A DNA stretch of 64,000 nt from Hemerocallis citrina (lineage: Eukaryota; Streptophyta; Magnoliopsida; Asparagales; Asphodelaceae), in contig CM030368.1 of NCBI GenBank assembly GCA_017893485.1, positions 113,292,220 through 113,356,219 of the forward strand. Reading direction: 5' to 3'. The notes beneath the pieces are model-generated. The model ran no database searches. It was not told the DNA's origin and saw nothing but the letters and a program-made list of their open reading frames with translations. Of the stretch, positions 1-11,637 are shown in pieces. Both the position numbers and the translations under genes were made by a program. Every line of letters begins with the position of its first letter. The first letter of the stretch is position 1.

Positions 1-1040
1 TTAGTAGAGCAACATATATGCTCAGATAATGGAAATTTTCATTTTCAGATACTGTTAATGAAGCTGATTGCCATCTTTGGCATGATTTTTAACAAAAAAT
101 GGGTACACTTCCAAACTAAGTATGCTGCTAGCATCCTCATCTTCTTTTACTGTTAATGAAGCTTATTTTCATGCATCTGATTGTCATCTTGGCATGTTTT
201 TTTGACCAAAATGGGTTCGTTGTGAACTGAGGATGCTATAGGTACGTATGCCAAAATCCTCCGGATATGTACAACAATTGGGTTTTAGATTTAGTTGGGC
301 TAAATAATTAGTAGAGCAACATATATGCTCAGATAATGGATATTTTCATTTTCAGATACTGTTAGAGAAACTGATTGCCATCTTAGGCATGATTTTTTAA
401 CATAAAATGGGTTCACTTCCAAACTAAGTATGCTGCTAGCATCCTCATCTTCTTTTACTGTTAGTGAAGCTTATTTTCATGCATCTGATTGTCATCTTGG
501 CATGTTTTTTTGACCAAAATGGGTTCACTGTGAACTGAGGATGGTATAGGTACGTACGTATGCCAAAATCCTCTGGATATGTACAACAATTGGGTTTTAG
601 ATTTAGTTGGGCTGAAGAATTAGTCGAGCAACATATATGCTCAGATAATGGATATTTTCATTTTCAGATACTGTTAATGAACCTGATTGCCATCTTTGGC
701 ATGATTTTTTAACAAAAAATGGGTGCACTTCCAAACTAAGTATGCTGCTAGCATCCTCATTTTTTTTTACTGTTAATGAAGCTTATCCCATGCATCTGAT
801 TGTCATCTTGGCATGTTTTTTTGACCAAAATGGGTTCACTGTGAATTGAGGATGCTATAGTTATGTATGCCAAAATCCTTCGGATATGCACAACAATTGG
901 TTCACTGTGAAAAATATATACTTACATACTGGACATTATCATTTTTCTTTTACTGTTAATGAAGCTGATTTCATGCATCTGATTGGCATCTTGGCATGTT
1001 TTTTACCAAAATCCTCCAAATCTGTACAAGAATTGGGCTG
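1..1040 (+). repeat. ~307-bp tandem repeat, block A (about 3.3 units)
   Basis: The marker AGAGCAACATATATGCTC recurs at about positions 6, 313 and 625 (the third copy reads CGAGCAAC), giving spacings of 307 and 312 bp. Each unit also carries the palindromic stretches ATGCTGCTAGCAT and TTCACTGTGAA. The last unit is partial and diverged. The same repeat forms the larger block at 7120-9835. It is non-coding. Confidence 0.9.
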
Positions 1041-1149
1041 AACAAACCTTGTACAGGTTTCTTTTGGCGCTACAAACATCAATGATTTAGTTGGGATGAA
1101 GAATTATTTTAGAAAAACTTATTAGTAGCCATATTAGTTTCTTTTGTTT

Positions 1150-1151
<2 letters not shown>

Positions 1152-1208
<57 letters not shown>
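1152..1208. repeat. (TAT)n microsatellite
   Basis: About 19 uninterrupted copies of a trinucleotide TAT/ATT lie between the repeat block and the transposase gene. Confidence 0.95.
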
Positions 1209-1693
1209 GAGATAAGTAAGTGATTATTAGTAGCCATGAACAGAATAGTTCGTGAGTCATCAGATCTTCTTGTTACCGTAGTTACAGCACGACGCGCTCA
1301 TTATTCGGCCGATTCCTCTTCATCAGCAAAATACCCTTTACCATCATCATCTCCTTGAACGGAAAGCCAAATACAGGGGAGACTATAGCCGAATTTTTTT
1401 TACACTCGAACACAGGGTGTGCGATAAAATACCACTAAGGTGGTTGTGATAATTTCCACAAAAGGTAGTTTAGGGTTAGGTGAATAGAGTAGATTGTGTT
1501 AAGATTTAATTTTTTTTTGTACATTTTTTTGAAACCACAATTTCTTTATTTTACAGTTAAAGATTATATCGTTTATTTATTTGCAGTTAGGGATGGTTTT
1601 CAAAAAGGTAAAATTTAATATACAAAATACCTTTTACTGTTATTACTATTTAATATATCAAATTTTAATTTTAGATTGTGTGCTATTGTTATA
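1209..1693 (+). other. Non-coding leader of the CACTA transposase
   Basis: AT-rich stretch between the microsatellite and the first transposase codon. I see no clear TATA box, repeat or coding sequence in it. It presumably holds the promoter and 5' leader of the TNP2 gene. Confidence 0.4.
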
Positions 1694-4600
1694 ATGGATA
1701 GAAGTTGGATTAGTAAACCACGATTATCCAAGGAGTACCGTGATGGTGTTAAAGATTTTATTATCTTTGCCAAAGGACATTCCCGTGATCCCAACCTAAT
1801 CCTTTGTCCATGACTCCGGTGTACAAATTGTAATTTGAGGACATGTGACGTAGTACATACACACTTGGTTGTCAACGATTTTCTTCAAGGGTACACAAGG
1901 CGGTTTTGTCATGGAGAGGATCATACGTCAGCTCCTATTCGTCCGGTTGTATTAGAAAATGAAGATGAGCCCTTAGTGAACGAAGACTTAAGCGTTTCCG
2001 ATGAGATGCATGCTTAGTTGCAAGATGCCATGGGGATTCATAATGTTTCTTTCCACACCAATAACCCAACAACCCAAGTTCACAATGAGTCAACAGAAAC
2101 AAACCAGATTGGTGGTGGGGTGGACGAGGAAATGTCTGGCCCCGCCCCTGAAAATAATAAGCAGCAAGAATCATTCGCTAAGTTACATGAAGATGTTAGT
2201 ACTCCGTTGTACCGCGATTGCACCAAATTCTCTAAATTCTCATTCATTGTCAGACTATTTCAGATTAAATGTTTAAATGGGTGGTCTGCTAAGTCCTTCA
2301 CTATACTACTTGAATTGTTGAATGAAGCATTTCCTAAAATCTGTATTCCAAACTCAGCCTATAAAATCAAAAAATTCCTAAGTTCTTTCGATCTAGGGTA
2401 TGAGAAGATAGCAGCATGTCCAAATGACAGTATGCTTTTCACGAGTGGTAAGGAAAGTCTGGAGAATTGCGAAGTGTGTGGTTCTTCGAAATGGAAAGAA
2501 AGACCAAATCAAGACGAGGGAGCCAGTGGATCTACTAAGCAAAGTAGAAAAAAGAAGCCTGCCAAAATACTGCGTTACTTTCCTCTGATTCCTAGGCTAC
2601 AAAGGTTGTTTATGTCTACGAAAACTTCTTCTGATATGAAATGGCATGCTGAAGGTCGCACTAATGATGGGATTCTTAGACATCCTGCTGATTCTCAATC
2701 TTGGAAAAAATTTGATGAAAGATATCCTGATTTTGCGGAAGATCCTCGGAATGTGAGACTTGGACTAGCTAGTGATGGTTTCAACCCTTTCAGGCAAATG
2801 AGTAGTACATACAATATATGGCCGGTTGTGTTAATACCATACAATTTGCCGCCTTGAAAATGCATGAAGCAGTCCTCATTTATTTTGTCCATGATAGTTC
2901 CTGGACCGAAAGGTCCTGAAAATGATATAGATGTGTACCTACAACCGTTAATAGATGAACTTCAGAAGTTGTGGGTGGGTGTTCCAACCTATGATGCTGT
3001 GGCTAAAGAAACATTTTCTCTTCGGACCGTGTTGTCTTGGACAATCAATGATTTTCCAGCATATGCAAATTTATCTGGATATAGTACTAAAGGACGTTAT
3101 GCATGTCCATGTTGTGCTGACCAAACTAGTTCAAGGTGGTTGTACAATGGAAGAAAGTTTTGCTATATGGGTCATAGGAGATGGTTGCCTGACACACATA
3201 TATTTCGGGCAGAGACAGCGACATTTGATGGTACCGACGAGTGGGAACATGCTCCTGGGTCTTCTTCTGGTTCAGATATTTTGAGGCGGGTAGATGGTCA
3301 TCAATTCAAATATGGAAAAGAACCCGAAGTCAGGACAAAGGGCAAGAAAAGGGCAAGGCCGGAGCAAGGTGAGGAGACCGATCTATATGGCGAAGATGAG
3401 GATCAAAACATGACGAGTTTAGGTGCATGGAAGAAGAAGAGTATTTTCTTCAAGTTGCCGTATTGGAAATTCAACTTATTGCGACATAATTTAGATGTGA
3501 TGCATATCGGAAAAAATATTGGTGAAAATTGTATAGGAACAGTTATGGGAGATGACCGGAAGACAAAGGACAATCTCAAGAGCCGACTTGATTTGAAGTC
3601 AATGGGCATCCGACATGAGTTGCACCCAGACGAATTACCGAACGGGAAAGTACTCCTACCTCCTGCAATCTATTCAATGTCAAAATCGGAGTTGGAATTA
3701 TTTTGCAAAGTACTACTGGAACTTAAAGTTCCTGATGGCTATTCTTCTAACATGGCAAGATGTGTCAACTTTAAAGAGAAGAGGCTTCAGGGTCTAAAGT
3801 CACACGACTACCACATCCTAATGCAGGATTTCCTTCTTGTGGCCCTAAGGTCTTCAATGTGTGAGCAAGTCACTATTGTCCTGAAAGATCTTTGTAGCAT
3901 ATATAAAGGTATTTGCTCAAGAATGCTTCGTATTGAAGATATTGACCAATTGGAGCAGCAGACGGCATTGACACTTAGTAAAATGGAGATGATATTTCCT
4001 CCATCGTTCTTCACTATAATGATTCACTTGATAATCCACCTTGCTGGTGAAGCCAGAATCGGCGGTCCTGTTCACTATCGGTGGATGTACCCCATTGAGA
4101 GATAAAAGAATTCATTCATCTTACGAAATTGAATTTTCGGTGAATGCTCATTTCTTTTAATCCCCTAGTCCGCTCTAATTCATTTATTGTATATGTTCAG
4201 GTACCTATACCGGCTAAAGGGTTATGTAAAAAATAGAGCATATCCTGAAGGGTCAATAGCTCAAGGATATCTATCAGAGGAGTGCTCACATTTTTTTTCA
4301 GGTATTTGCCGGGTGTGGAGACATCTTCGAGTAGACCACGTAGAAATCCAGACATTTCCAACCTTGATGGTGCTCAATATCTTTTTGATACCGCTGGCAC
4401 TACTGTTGGTAAAGTTGATGCATTTGAGCTCTATAGCTTAGCGTGGGAACAGACACATCGATATGTGCTAGACCACCATGCATCAGTGGAACCATTTCGA
4501 AAGTAAGTTGCTTTTGAATTTAAATCGAATACAGTGAAAACTGCGGAGTTCGATATTAATTTACTTTTGTTATTCCTAATTACAATTGCTTGTTTTTTAG

Positions 4601-5363
4601 CGAATTTGTCAGGGACATCAAACGAAGGGCTAGACCAAGAAGACTACCACCACGTGAACAAAACAAGTTGATGAATGAAAAATTTCATAAGTGGTTTGAA
4701 TCTCATGTAGGTGAATTACAGTTATGCAAGTTAATCTTTATTATATCTACATTTTCTATGGTGCTAATACGATTTGTGCAAAATTAATAGGTACATTCTT
4801 TGGGTCCTGAAGGTGCGTCATCTGAAATATAAGTACTTACCAAAGGTCCCTATCAGATGGTCAAAAGATACGGAGGATACATATTCAATGGTTTTAGATT
4901 TCGTACTAAGGATCATGAATGTAATTTGAAGTCTCAAAATAGTGGAATGATAGTGACGTCTAAGACTAGAAGTTATGCTTCCAAATCGGACACGAGGCCT
5001 GTAGATGGAGATCTCGACTACTATGGAGTGCTCACGGATATCATTGAGTTGAATTATTTTGGTCATTTCCATGTTGTCTTATTTCGTGGGGATTGGGCTG
5101 AGTTTGATAGGAATTTTTCTAACAACAAGGATAAGCTTGGCTTCACAGTTGTAAACTTCTCAAAATTGATTCACATCGGTACACACATTAGCCATGAGCC
5201 ATTTGTGTTTCCATCCCAAGTGCAACAAGTGTTCTACATTGAAGATCCAACCCTGCCAAAATCATATGTGGCTCTCGCTATGCTACCAAGAGATGTATTC
5301 CAACTGGGCGATACTTCAGAAGATGAAGACGGTGAAGTCATGAACAGTTACATTGCTTCTTAG
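1694..5363 (+). pseudogene. CACTA TNP2-type transposase pseudogene
   Basis: Decayed transposase that would cut and join CACTA ends. Domain order: a transposase-associated N-terminal domain from the ATG at 1694 (MDRSWISKPRLSKEYRDG), a Transposase_21/TNP2 core across about 2200-3500 (e.g. YACPCCAD, LDVMHIGKN), a DUF4218-like part ending in GPVHYRWMYPIER near 4100, and DUF4216 at about 4860-5300 (YYGVLTDIIELNYFG). In-frame stops lie at 1811-1813, 2015-2017 and 2855-2857; the last replaces a Trp expected from the family. Exons read 1694-4101, 4201-4502, 4601-4710 and 4791-5363. The first intron begins AT instead of GT, an eight-T run at 4291-4298 sits at a frameshift, and another frameshift lies near 4825-4845. 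The family assignment is firm and loss of function is clear. Confidence 0.9.
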
Positions 5364-5818
5364 TTTCCTATGTTTGATGTAAACACAACCGACCTTGGAA
5401 TTTGCGGGACTTGGCTCCGCAAGGATGGAGAAGAGGGCGATGTATTGGAAGATGTCGTATTGTAGTTTACTTGATTTTCAATCTCAATATTATATGTCTG
5501 TAATTTTCGTGTCTTAAATCTTGTTGTAATATTATGTCTGTAATTCCGAACATGTTCATTGTGAATTTAATACACCGGTTTAATTATCTTTCTATTTTCT
5601 ACTGCTTGGTATTATTTACATTAAACTATGCTTAGTGTCATTTGAACCAAACTATCATTGTAATTTAATTTGTTACAAATCTCATTTTTTTAATTTTTTT
5701 ATAATTATGTTGGTTTGTTAATCCTACTAAAGTACAAATTTTATGATAGTTATTATAAATATGTTATTAATTAAATTTGCATCTCTAAGGAAGTTATTGA
5801 ATCCTTGACAGGTACAAC
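5364..5818 (+). other. AT-rich spacer between the two CACTA transcription units
   Basis: AT-rich sequence after the transposase stop. Just upstream of the next candidate exon it ends in TTGACAG, which resembles a splice acceptor. I see no coding sequence or repeat. Confidence 0.35.
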
Positions 5819-5952
5819 ATGCCGAGGCGTGGAAAGAGAGTAAATATAAATGATGACAACGAGAGCCATGGGGATGAGCAGCCACTAAATAATAGTGGCA
5901 GTCAAACATATGAGGGTGAGGGTAGCACGCCGCCCACTGTCAAAAAACATCG
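5819..5952 (+). CDS. Candidate first exon of a second CACTA (TNPA-like) gene
   Basis: The ATG at 5819 opens a 44-codon frame (MPRRGKRVNINDD...) that ends at a strong donor, CG|GTAAGT. A possible terminal exon at 10604-10664 follows a long pyrimidine tract and CACAG, and would join in phase to encode a short helical tail (MKEILMIRTEA) before a stop. CACTA elements usually carry a second gene for a subterminal-repeat-binding protein, and the position fits. The usual central domain is missing, and the intervening 4.65 kb is tandem repeats. This is a candidate, not a recognised protein. It may be a degenerate TNPA remnant or chance. Confidence 0.35.
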
Positions 5953-6034
5953 GTAAGTCTTTAAATTGGTATTTTTAAAGAGATTATGGTCTTGAATGCA
6001 TGAAAGACACGTACTAGTGTTTGTGAGTCTGCAT

Positions 6035-6350
6035 TGTGGCTGTCGTCTATAAGCATTTCGTCTATGTTTCTTAAGTGGGCTGTGATTAGAAAGAAAGAGC
6101 TGGAGTGGAGCTCTGGAAACCCAAATAGAGACATCTCGTTTATTATAATCTATACTTATTGTTGGACCAACCGCCTCTTGCTGTTGTTGCTGATGTCTCT
6201 TTGTGTGCGTGTGTTGAAGAGAATGAAGGGATGAGAGAGAGTTGAGGAAAATGCCGCTATGTTAGCCTGGTGTATCCTCATTCTCTACCATCCCTCTTTT
6301 TGGCTCCATATATGGCTTCTATATTAAATTGGTTTCCTTCTACGATGACA
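6035..6350 (+). repeat. Interspersed ~300-bp repeat R2, copy 1
   Basis: Starts in a TGGCTGTCGTCTAT context and contains GGGCTGTGATTAGAAAG, a TTGCTGTTGTTGCTGATG stretch and GCCGCTATGTTAGCCTGG. Two further copies lie at about 6710-7020 and 9840-10195, flanking the 307-bp array. Non-coding. Confidence 0.8.
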
Positions 6351-6527
6351 GTCCGTAATACTACACTTGATATGAGCCCTGTTCATAGCTGCACCCTATT
6401 GCATACTCACAAACAACTAATACGTGTCGTTCATGCATTGTATGACCAACCTCACTTTGGCACATAACATGGTATCGATGACATTGTATGACCTGCAAAC
6501 AAGGTTTGTTCAGCCGTGTTGTTGTAC

Positions 6528-6690
6528 TGATTTGGAGGATTTTGGTATGCTAGCAGCATACTTAGTTTGGAAGTGAACCCATTTTGGTTAAAAAATCATG
6601 CCAAAGATGGCAATCAGATGCATGAAATCATCTTCTTTTACAGTATCTGAAAATGAAAATTTCCATTATCTGAGCATATATGTTTCTTTA
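6528..6690 (-). repeat. Inverted partial copy of the 307-bp repeat
   Basis: This reads as the reverse complement of part of the 307-bp unit: TATGCTAGCAGCATACTTAG, then CATGCCAAAGATGGCAATC, then CCATTATCTGAGCATATATG. It lies between two R2 copies and could fold back on the direct array downstream. Confidence 0.85.
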
Positions 6691-6709
6691 ACAGTGACTA
6701 TGAATAATT

Positions 6710-7020
6710 GTTCTTAATTGGGCTGTGATTAGAAAGAGACGAGTTGGAGTAGAGATCTGGAAACCCATATAGAGATATCTTGTTCATAATAATTTATTAT
6801 TATTGTTGTTCTTATCGCTCTTGCTGTTGTTGCTGATGTCTCTATGTGTTCGTGTGCTGAAGGGAAAGAAGGGATGAGAGAGAGATGAGAAAAATGCCGC
6901 TATGTTAGCCTGGTGTATCCTCATTCTCTACCATTCCTCTTTCTGGCTTCTATATTTGGTTTCCTTCCACGATGACAATTCCTTAAAACTACACTTGATA
7001 TGAGCCCTATTCGTATTTTT
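6710..7020 (+). repeat. Interspersed repeat R2, copy 2
   Basis: Second copy of the R2 unit, with the same landmarks as the copy at 6035 (GGGCTGTGATTAGAAAG, GCCGCTATGTTAGCCTGG). It is followed by a short TTGCTGTTG-rich stretch leading into the 307-bp array. Confidence 0.8.
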
Positions 7021-7119
7021 CTTCAATGAAGAATTGATCTATGACTACAATCTCCATTCAAAACCCCATTGTTCTATATTTGGTTCCCTCTTGCTGTTGT
7101 TGCTGTTGTTGCTGATGTC

Positions 7120-9835
7120 TCATCTTCTTTTACTGTTAGTGAAGCTTATCTCATGCATCTGATTGTCATCTTGGCATGTTTTTTTGACCAAAATGGGTTC
7201 ACTGTGAACTGAGGATGCTATAAGGATGTATGCCAAAATCCTCCGGATATGTACAACCATTGAGTTTTAGATTTAGTTGGGCTAAAGAATTAATAGAGCA
7301 ACATATATGCTCAGATAATGGAAATTTTCATTTTCAGATACTGTTAATGAAGCTGATAACCATCTTAGGCATGATTTTTTAACATAAAATGGGTACACTT
7401 CCAAACTAAGTATGCTGCTAGCATCCTCATCTTCTTTTACTGTTAGTGAAGCTTATTTTCATGCATCTGATTGTCATCTTGGCATGTTTTTTTGACCAAA
7501 ATGGGTTCACTGTGAACTGAGGATGGTATAGGTACGTATGCCAAAATCCTCTGGATATGCACAACAATTGGGTTTTAGATTTAGTTGGGCTAAAGAATTA
7601 GTAGAGCAACATATATGCTCAGATAATGGGTATTTTCATTTTTAGATACTATTAGATAAGCTGATTGCCATCTTAGGCATGATTTTGTAACAAAAAATGG
7701 GTACACTTCCAAACAAAGTATGCTGCTAGCATCCTCATCTTCTTTTACTGTTAGTGAAGCTTATTTTCATGCATCTGATTGTCATCTTGGCATTTTTTTT
7801 GACCAAAATGGGTTCACTGTGAACTGAGGATGGTATAGGTACGTATGCCAAAATCCTCCGGATATGCACAACAATTGGGTTTTAGATTTAGTTGGGCTAA
7901 AGAATTAGTAGAGCAACATATATGCTCAGATAATGGGTATTTTCATTTTCAGATACTGTTAGATAAGCTGATTGCCATCTTAGGCATGATTTTGTAACAA
8001 AAAATGGGCTCACTTCCAAACTAAGTATGCTGCTAGCATCCTCATCTTCTTTTACTGTTAGTGAAGCTTATTTTCATGCATCTGATTGTCATCTTGACAT
8101 GTTTTTTTGACCAAAATGGGTTCACTGTGAACTGAGGATGGTATAGGTACGTATGCCAAAATCCTCCGGGTATGCACAACAGTTGGGTTTTAGATTTAGT
8201 TGGGCTAAAGAATCAGTAGAGCAACATATATGCTCAGATAATGGATATTATCATTTTCAGATACTGTTAGAGAAGATGATTGCCATCTTAGGCATGATTT
8301 TGTAACAAAAAATGGGTACACTTCCAAACTAAGTATGCTGCTAGCATCCTCATCTTCTTTTACTGTTAGTGAAGCTTATTTTCATGCATCTGATTGTCAT
8401 CTTGGCATTTTTTTTGACCAAAATGGGTTCACTGTGAACTGAGGATGGTATAGGTACGTATGCCAAAATCCTCCGGATATGCACAACAATTGGGTTTTAG
8501 ATTTAGTTGGGCTAAAGAATTAGTAGAGCAACATATATGCTCAGATAATGGGTATTTTCATTTTCAGATACTGTTAGATAAGCTGATTGCCATCTTAGGC
8601 ATGATTTTGTAACAAAAAATGGGCTCACTTCCAAACTAAGTATGCTGCTAGCATCCTCATCTTCTTTTACTGTTAGTGAAGCTTATTTTCATGCATCTGA
8701 TTGTCATCTTGGCATATTTTTTTGACCAAAATGGGTTCACTGTGAACTGAGGATGGTATAGGTACGTATGCCAAAATCCTCCGGGTATGCACAACAATTG
8801 GGTTTTAGATTTAGTTGGGCTAAAGAATCAGTAGAGCAACATATATGCTCAGATAATGGATATTATCATTTTCAGATACTGTTAGAGAAGATGATTGCCA
8901 TCTTAGGCATGATTTTGTAACAAAAAATGGGTACACTTCCAAACTAAGTATGCTGCTAGCATCCTCATCTTCTTTTACTGTTAGTGAAGCTTATTTTCAT
9001 GCATCTGATTGTCATCTTGGCATGTTTTTTTGACCGAAATGTGTTCATTGTGAACTGAGGATGGTATAGGTACGTATGCCAAAATCCTCCGGATATGCAC
9101 AACAATTGGGTTTTAGATTTAGTTGGGCTAAAGAATTAGTAGAGCAACATATATGCTCAGATAATGGGTATTTTCATTTTCAGATACTGTTAGATAAGCT
9201 GATTGCCATCTTAGGCATGATTTTGTAACAAAAAATGGGTTCACTTCCAAACTAAGTATGCTGCTAGCATCCTCATCTTCTTTTACTGTTAGTGAAGCTT
9301 ATTTTCATGCATCTGATTGTCATCTTGGCATGTTTTTTTGACCAAAATGGGTTTACTGTGAACTGAGGATGCTATAGGTACGTATGCCAAAATCCTCCGG
9401 ATATGCACAACAATTGGGTTTTAGATTTAGTTGGGCTAAAGAATCAGTAGAGAAACATATATGCTCAGATAATGGATATTATCATTTTCAGATACTGTTA
9501 GAGAAGCTGATTGCCATCTTAGGCATGATTTTGTAACAAAAAATGGGTACACTTCCAAACTAAGTATGCTGCTAGCATCCTCATCTTCTTTTACTGTTAG
9601 TGAAGCTTATTTTCATGCATCTGATTGTCATCTTGGCATGTTTTTTTGACCAAAATGGGTTCACTGTGAACTGAGGATGGTATAGGTACGTATGCCAAAA
9701 TCCTCCGGATATGCACAACAATTGGGTTTTAGATTTAGTTGGGCTAAAGAATAAGAAGTCTCAACATATATGCTCAGATAATGGATATTTTTATTTTCAG
9801 ATACTGTTAATGAAGCTGATTGCCATCTTTGGCAA
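7120..9835 (+). repeat. ~307-bp tandem repeat, block B (about 9 units)
   Basis: The AGAGCAAC marker recurs at about 7294, 7603, 7910, 8218, 8525, 8833, 9140 and 9449, a spacing of 307-316 bp. From 7910 onward two subtypes alternate. One has TTAGATAAGCTGATT with GGGTATTTTCA (7910, 8525, 9140). The other has TTAGAGAAGATGATT or close variants with GGATATTATCA (8218, 8833, 9449). The later amplification unit was therefore a ~615-bp dimer. Non-coding. Confidence 0.92.
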
Positions 9836-9839
9836 ATTT

Positions 9840-10195
9840 TGATTGGGCTGTGATTGGATTGTTTAGTGGCTGTTGTCTATGTTCTTAATTGGGCTATGAT
9901 TAGAAAGAGACGGCTCGAGTGGAGATCTAGAAACCCATATAGAGACATCTTGTTCATAATAATTTATTATTATTGTTGTTCTTATCACTCTTGCTGTTGT
10001 TGCTGATGTCTCTTTGTGTTCGTGTGCTGAAGGGAAACAAGGGATGAGAGAGAGATAAGGAAAATGCCGCTATGTTAGCCTGGTGTATCCAAAGTCTCTG
10101 CAATTCTTCTTTCTGTTTCCATTTCTGGCTTCTATATTTGGTTTCCTTCCTCGATGACAGTTCCCTAAAAATACACTTGATATGAGCCCTATCTT
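9840..10195 (+). repeat. Interspersed repeat R2, copy 3
   Basis: Third copy of the R2 repeat, immediately right of the 307-bp array. A partial internal duplication around TTTGGTTTCCTTCC...GATGACAGTT extends to about 10245. Confidence 0.75.
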
Positions 10196-10249
10196 ATTTT
10201 TCTTATTTTTCTTATATTTGGTTTCCTTCCACGATGACAGTTTCATGGA

Positions 10250-11060
10250 TTGGCTGAACAATCCATGAAAGACATGCTTAGATACTGAATTTTCATTTGT
10301 TTTACTGTTTTAGATAGTGGATATTCCCAATCAGAGGAGAATATTAAGGTTTCAAGTTAAATACTGAATTTTTATTTTTTTTGTTGTTTTAGATATATTT
10401 AAAAACAAAATTAAGTACTAGATTTTTAGCATTGCAATGTAATTATTTTACCTCTGTATATATCATTAACAATTCCATTTGCAATTGGCACTTTGATCTT
10501 ATAATTTAAGATACAGGTAGATCTTTTTGCAAGTTCAAAAAATATGTATATTCTGTATTATGGTCTACTGTTGAATTAAACTATTGTTTTTTTTTTTTCA
10601 CAGAGCGGTCGCCCAGATGAAGGAAATTCTGATGATCAGAACTGAAGCTACTCGAGGGGTATAAATCTGCGGTCCTCCTTGCTGTTTTTATGTCCTCCTT
10701 GCTGTATGGTTGTTGTTTTTATGTCATCCTCCTTGCTGTTGTTATGTCAGACTGGTTTTTTTTTATGAGAGTTATGTCAGACTTTTAATTTGGGAAATTT
10801 GTCAGACTGATTTGTTTGGATATTTGGGATGTTAGTCCCTATATTAATTTGTTACTTATGACACTGTTAATTAAACAATGAATTTGGACGTTGATATGAC
10901 ACGTGTGAAACTTTATTATCTTTAATTATTCTTGTGTTTGGTTGTGATTTGCGCAGTAATATGCAACGAAATTGGTTGAATCAGTTGTGAATTAGTTTAC
11001 AGGTTTTGTAAATGAAACTGTGAATTGAAATCGAACGGAAAACCGGAGTATCGAAAATAA
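10250..11060 (+). other. AT-rich right part of the CACTA element
   Basis: Mostly AT-rich and without a supported gene, apart from the candidate terminal exon at 10604-10664 (preceded by a T-rich tract and CACAG, ending GTA TAA). A CTCCTTGCTGT motif is repeated around 10674-10740. Confidence 0.35.
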
Positions 11061-11073
11061 ACGGGTATAGCTA

Positions 11074-11620
11074 GACCGGCGTTTCAAAAAATGCCGGTCT
11101 ATCTAATCAATTTGTTGGAGTGTGCGTTATACCGGCAATCCCACACACGCTGGTGTATGTCGTCAGCTGTAACGGCACCGAGGAACACCGGCGTTTTACA
11201 AACGCCGGTGTACCTAACTACACCGGCGTTTTTTGGTCGCGTCGGTGATTGTAAGCAGGGAAAATCGGGCACTCATAAACGCACATACACCGGCGGTCTA
11301 TGACCGCCGGTATACTTTCATTCTACACCGGCGTTTATGGAAGCGCCGGTGAATGGATAAATACCGGCGGTTTACGGCCGCCGGTGAATGTATATAGGGT
11401 GTAAAAGAACGGCACTCAGAGACCCCCATACACCGGCGTTTGCTGACCGCCGGTGTAGTTTGAACATTTACCGGCGTCCAGTAAAACCGCCGGTGTATAC
11501 CCCTTCCTTTCCGCGACGCTCGCTTCGATGGCATTTGGACCGGCGCTATTATAAACGCCGGTGTAAGTTTCACCGGCGTAAAAAAATGCCGGTAAAGACG
11601 TAAAAAAACGCCGGGAAATC
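11074..11620. repeat. CACTA subterminal palindromic repeats
   Basis: About eleven imperfect palindromes of the form ACCGGCG(T/G)...CGCCGGT with short loops, for example near 11074, 11186, 11288, 11324, 11361, 11431, 11470, 11538 and 11572. Subterminal repeats of this kind are the binding sites for the accessory transposition protein in the En/Spm family. GC-rich compared with its surroundings. Confidence 0.88.
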
Positions 11621-11621
11621 G

Positions 11622-11637
11622 TGTATCTTTTGTAGTG
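11622..11637 (-). repeat. Right terminal inverted repeat of the CACTA element
   Basis: TGTATCTTTTGTAGTG; its complement begins CACTACAAAAGATACA. This fixes the right boundary of the element. The matching left TIR is not in the window. Confidence 0.88.

Larger units (their letters stand above)
1..11637 (+). mobile_element. CACTA (En/Spm) DNA transposon, left end outside window
   Basis: The right end is seen directly: the sequence stops at TTTTGTAGTG (complement CACTACAAAA), the standard CACTA terminus, followed by TAA as the likely start of a 3-bp target duplication. Just inside the end lie about eleven palindromic ACCGGCG/CGCCGGT subterminal repeats. Inside are a TNP2-type transposase remnant on the + strand and two blocks of a ~307-bp tandem repeat. 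No CACTA terminus or subterminal palindrome occurs in the first 1.6 kb, so the left end lies upstream of base 1. The element is non-functional as it stands because the transposase has several stops and frameshifts. Confidence 0.85.

Noticed and set aside
11298..11603. Open frames on both strands in the CACTA subterminal region
   Set aside because: A by-product of GC-rich palindromic repeats; the peptides mirror each other.
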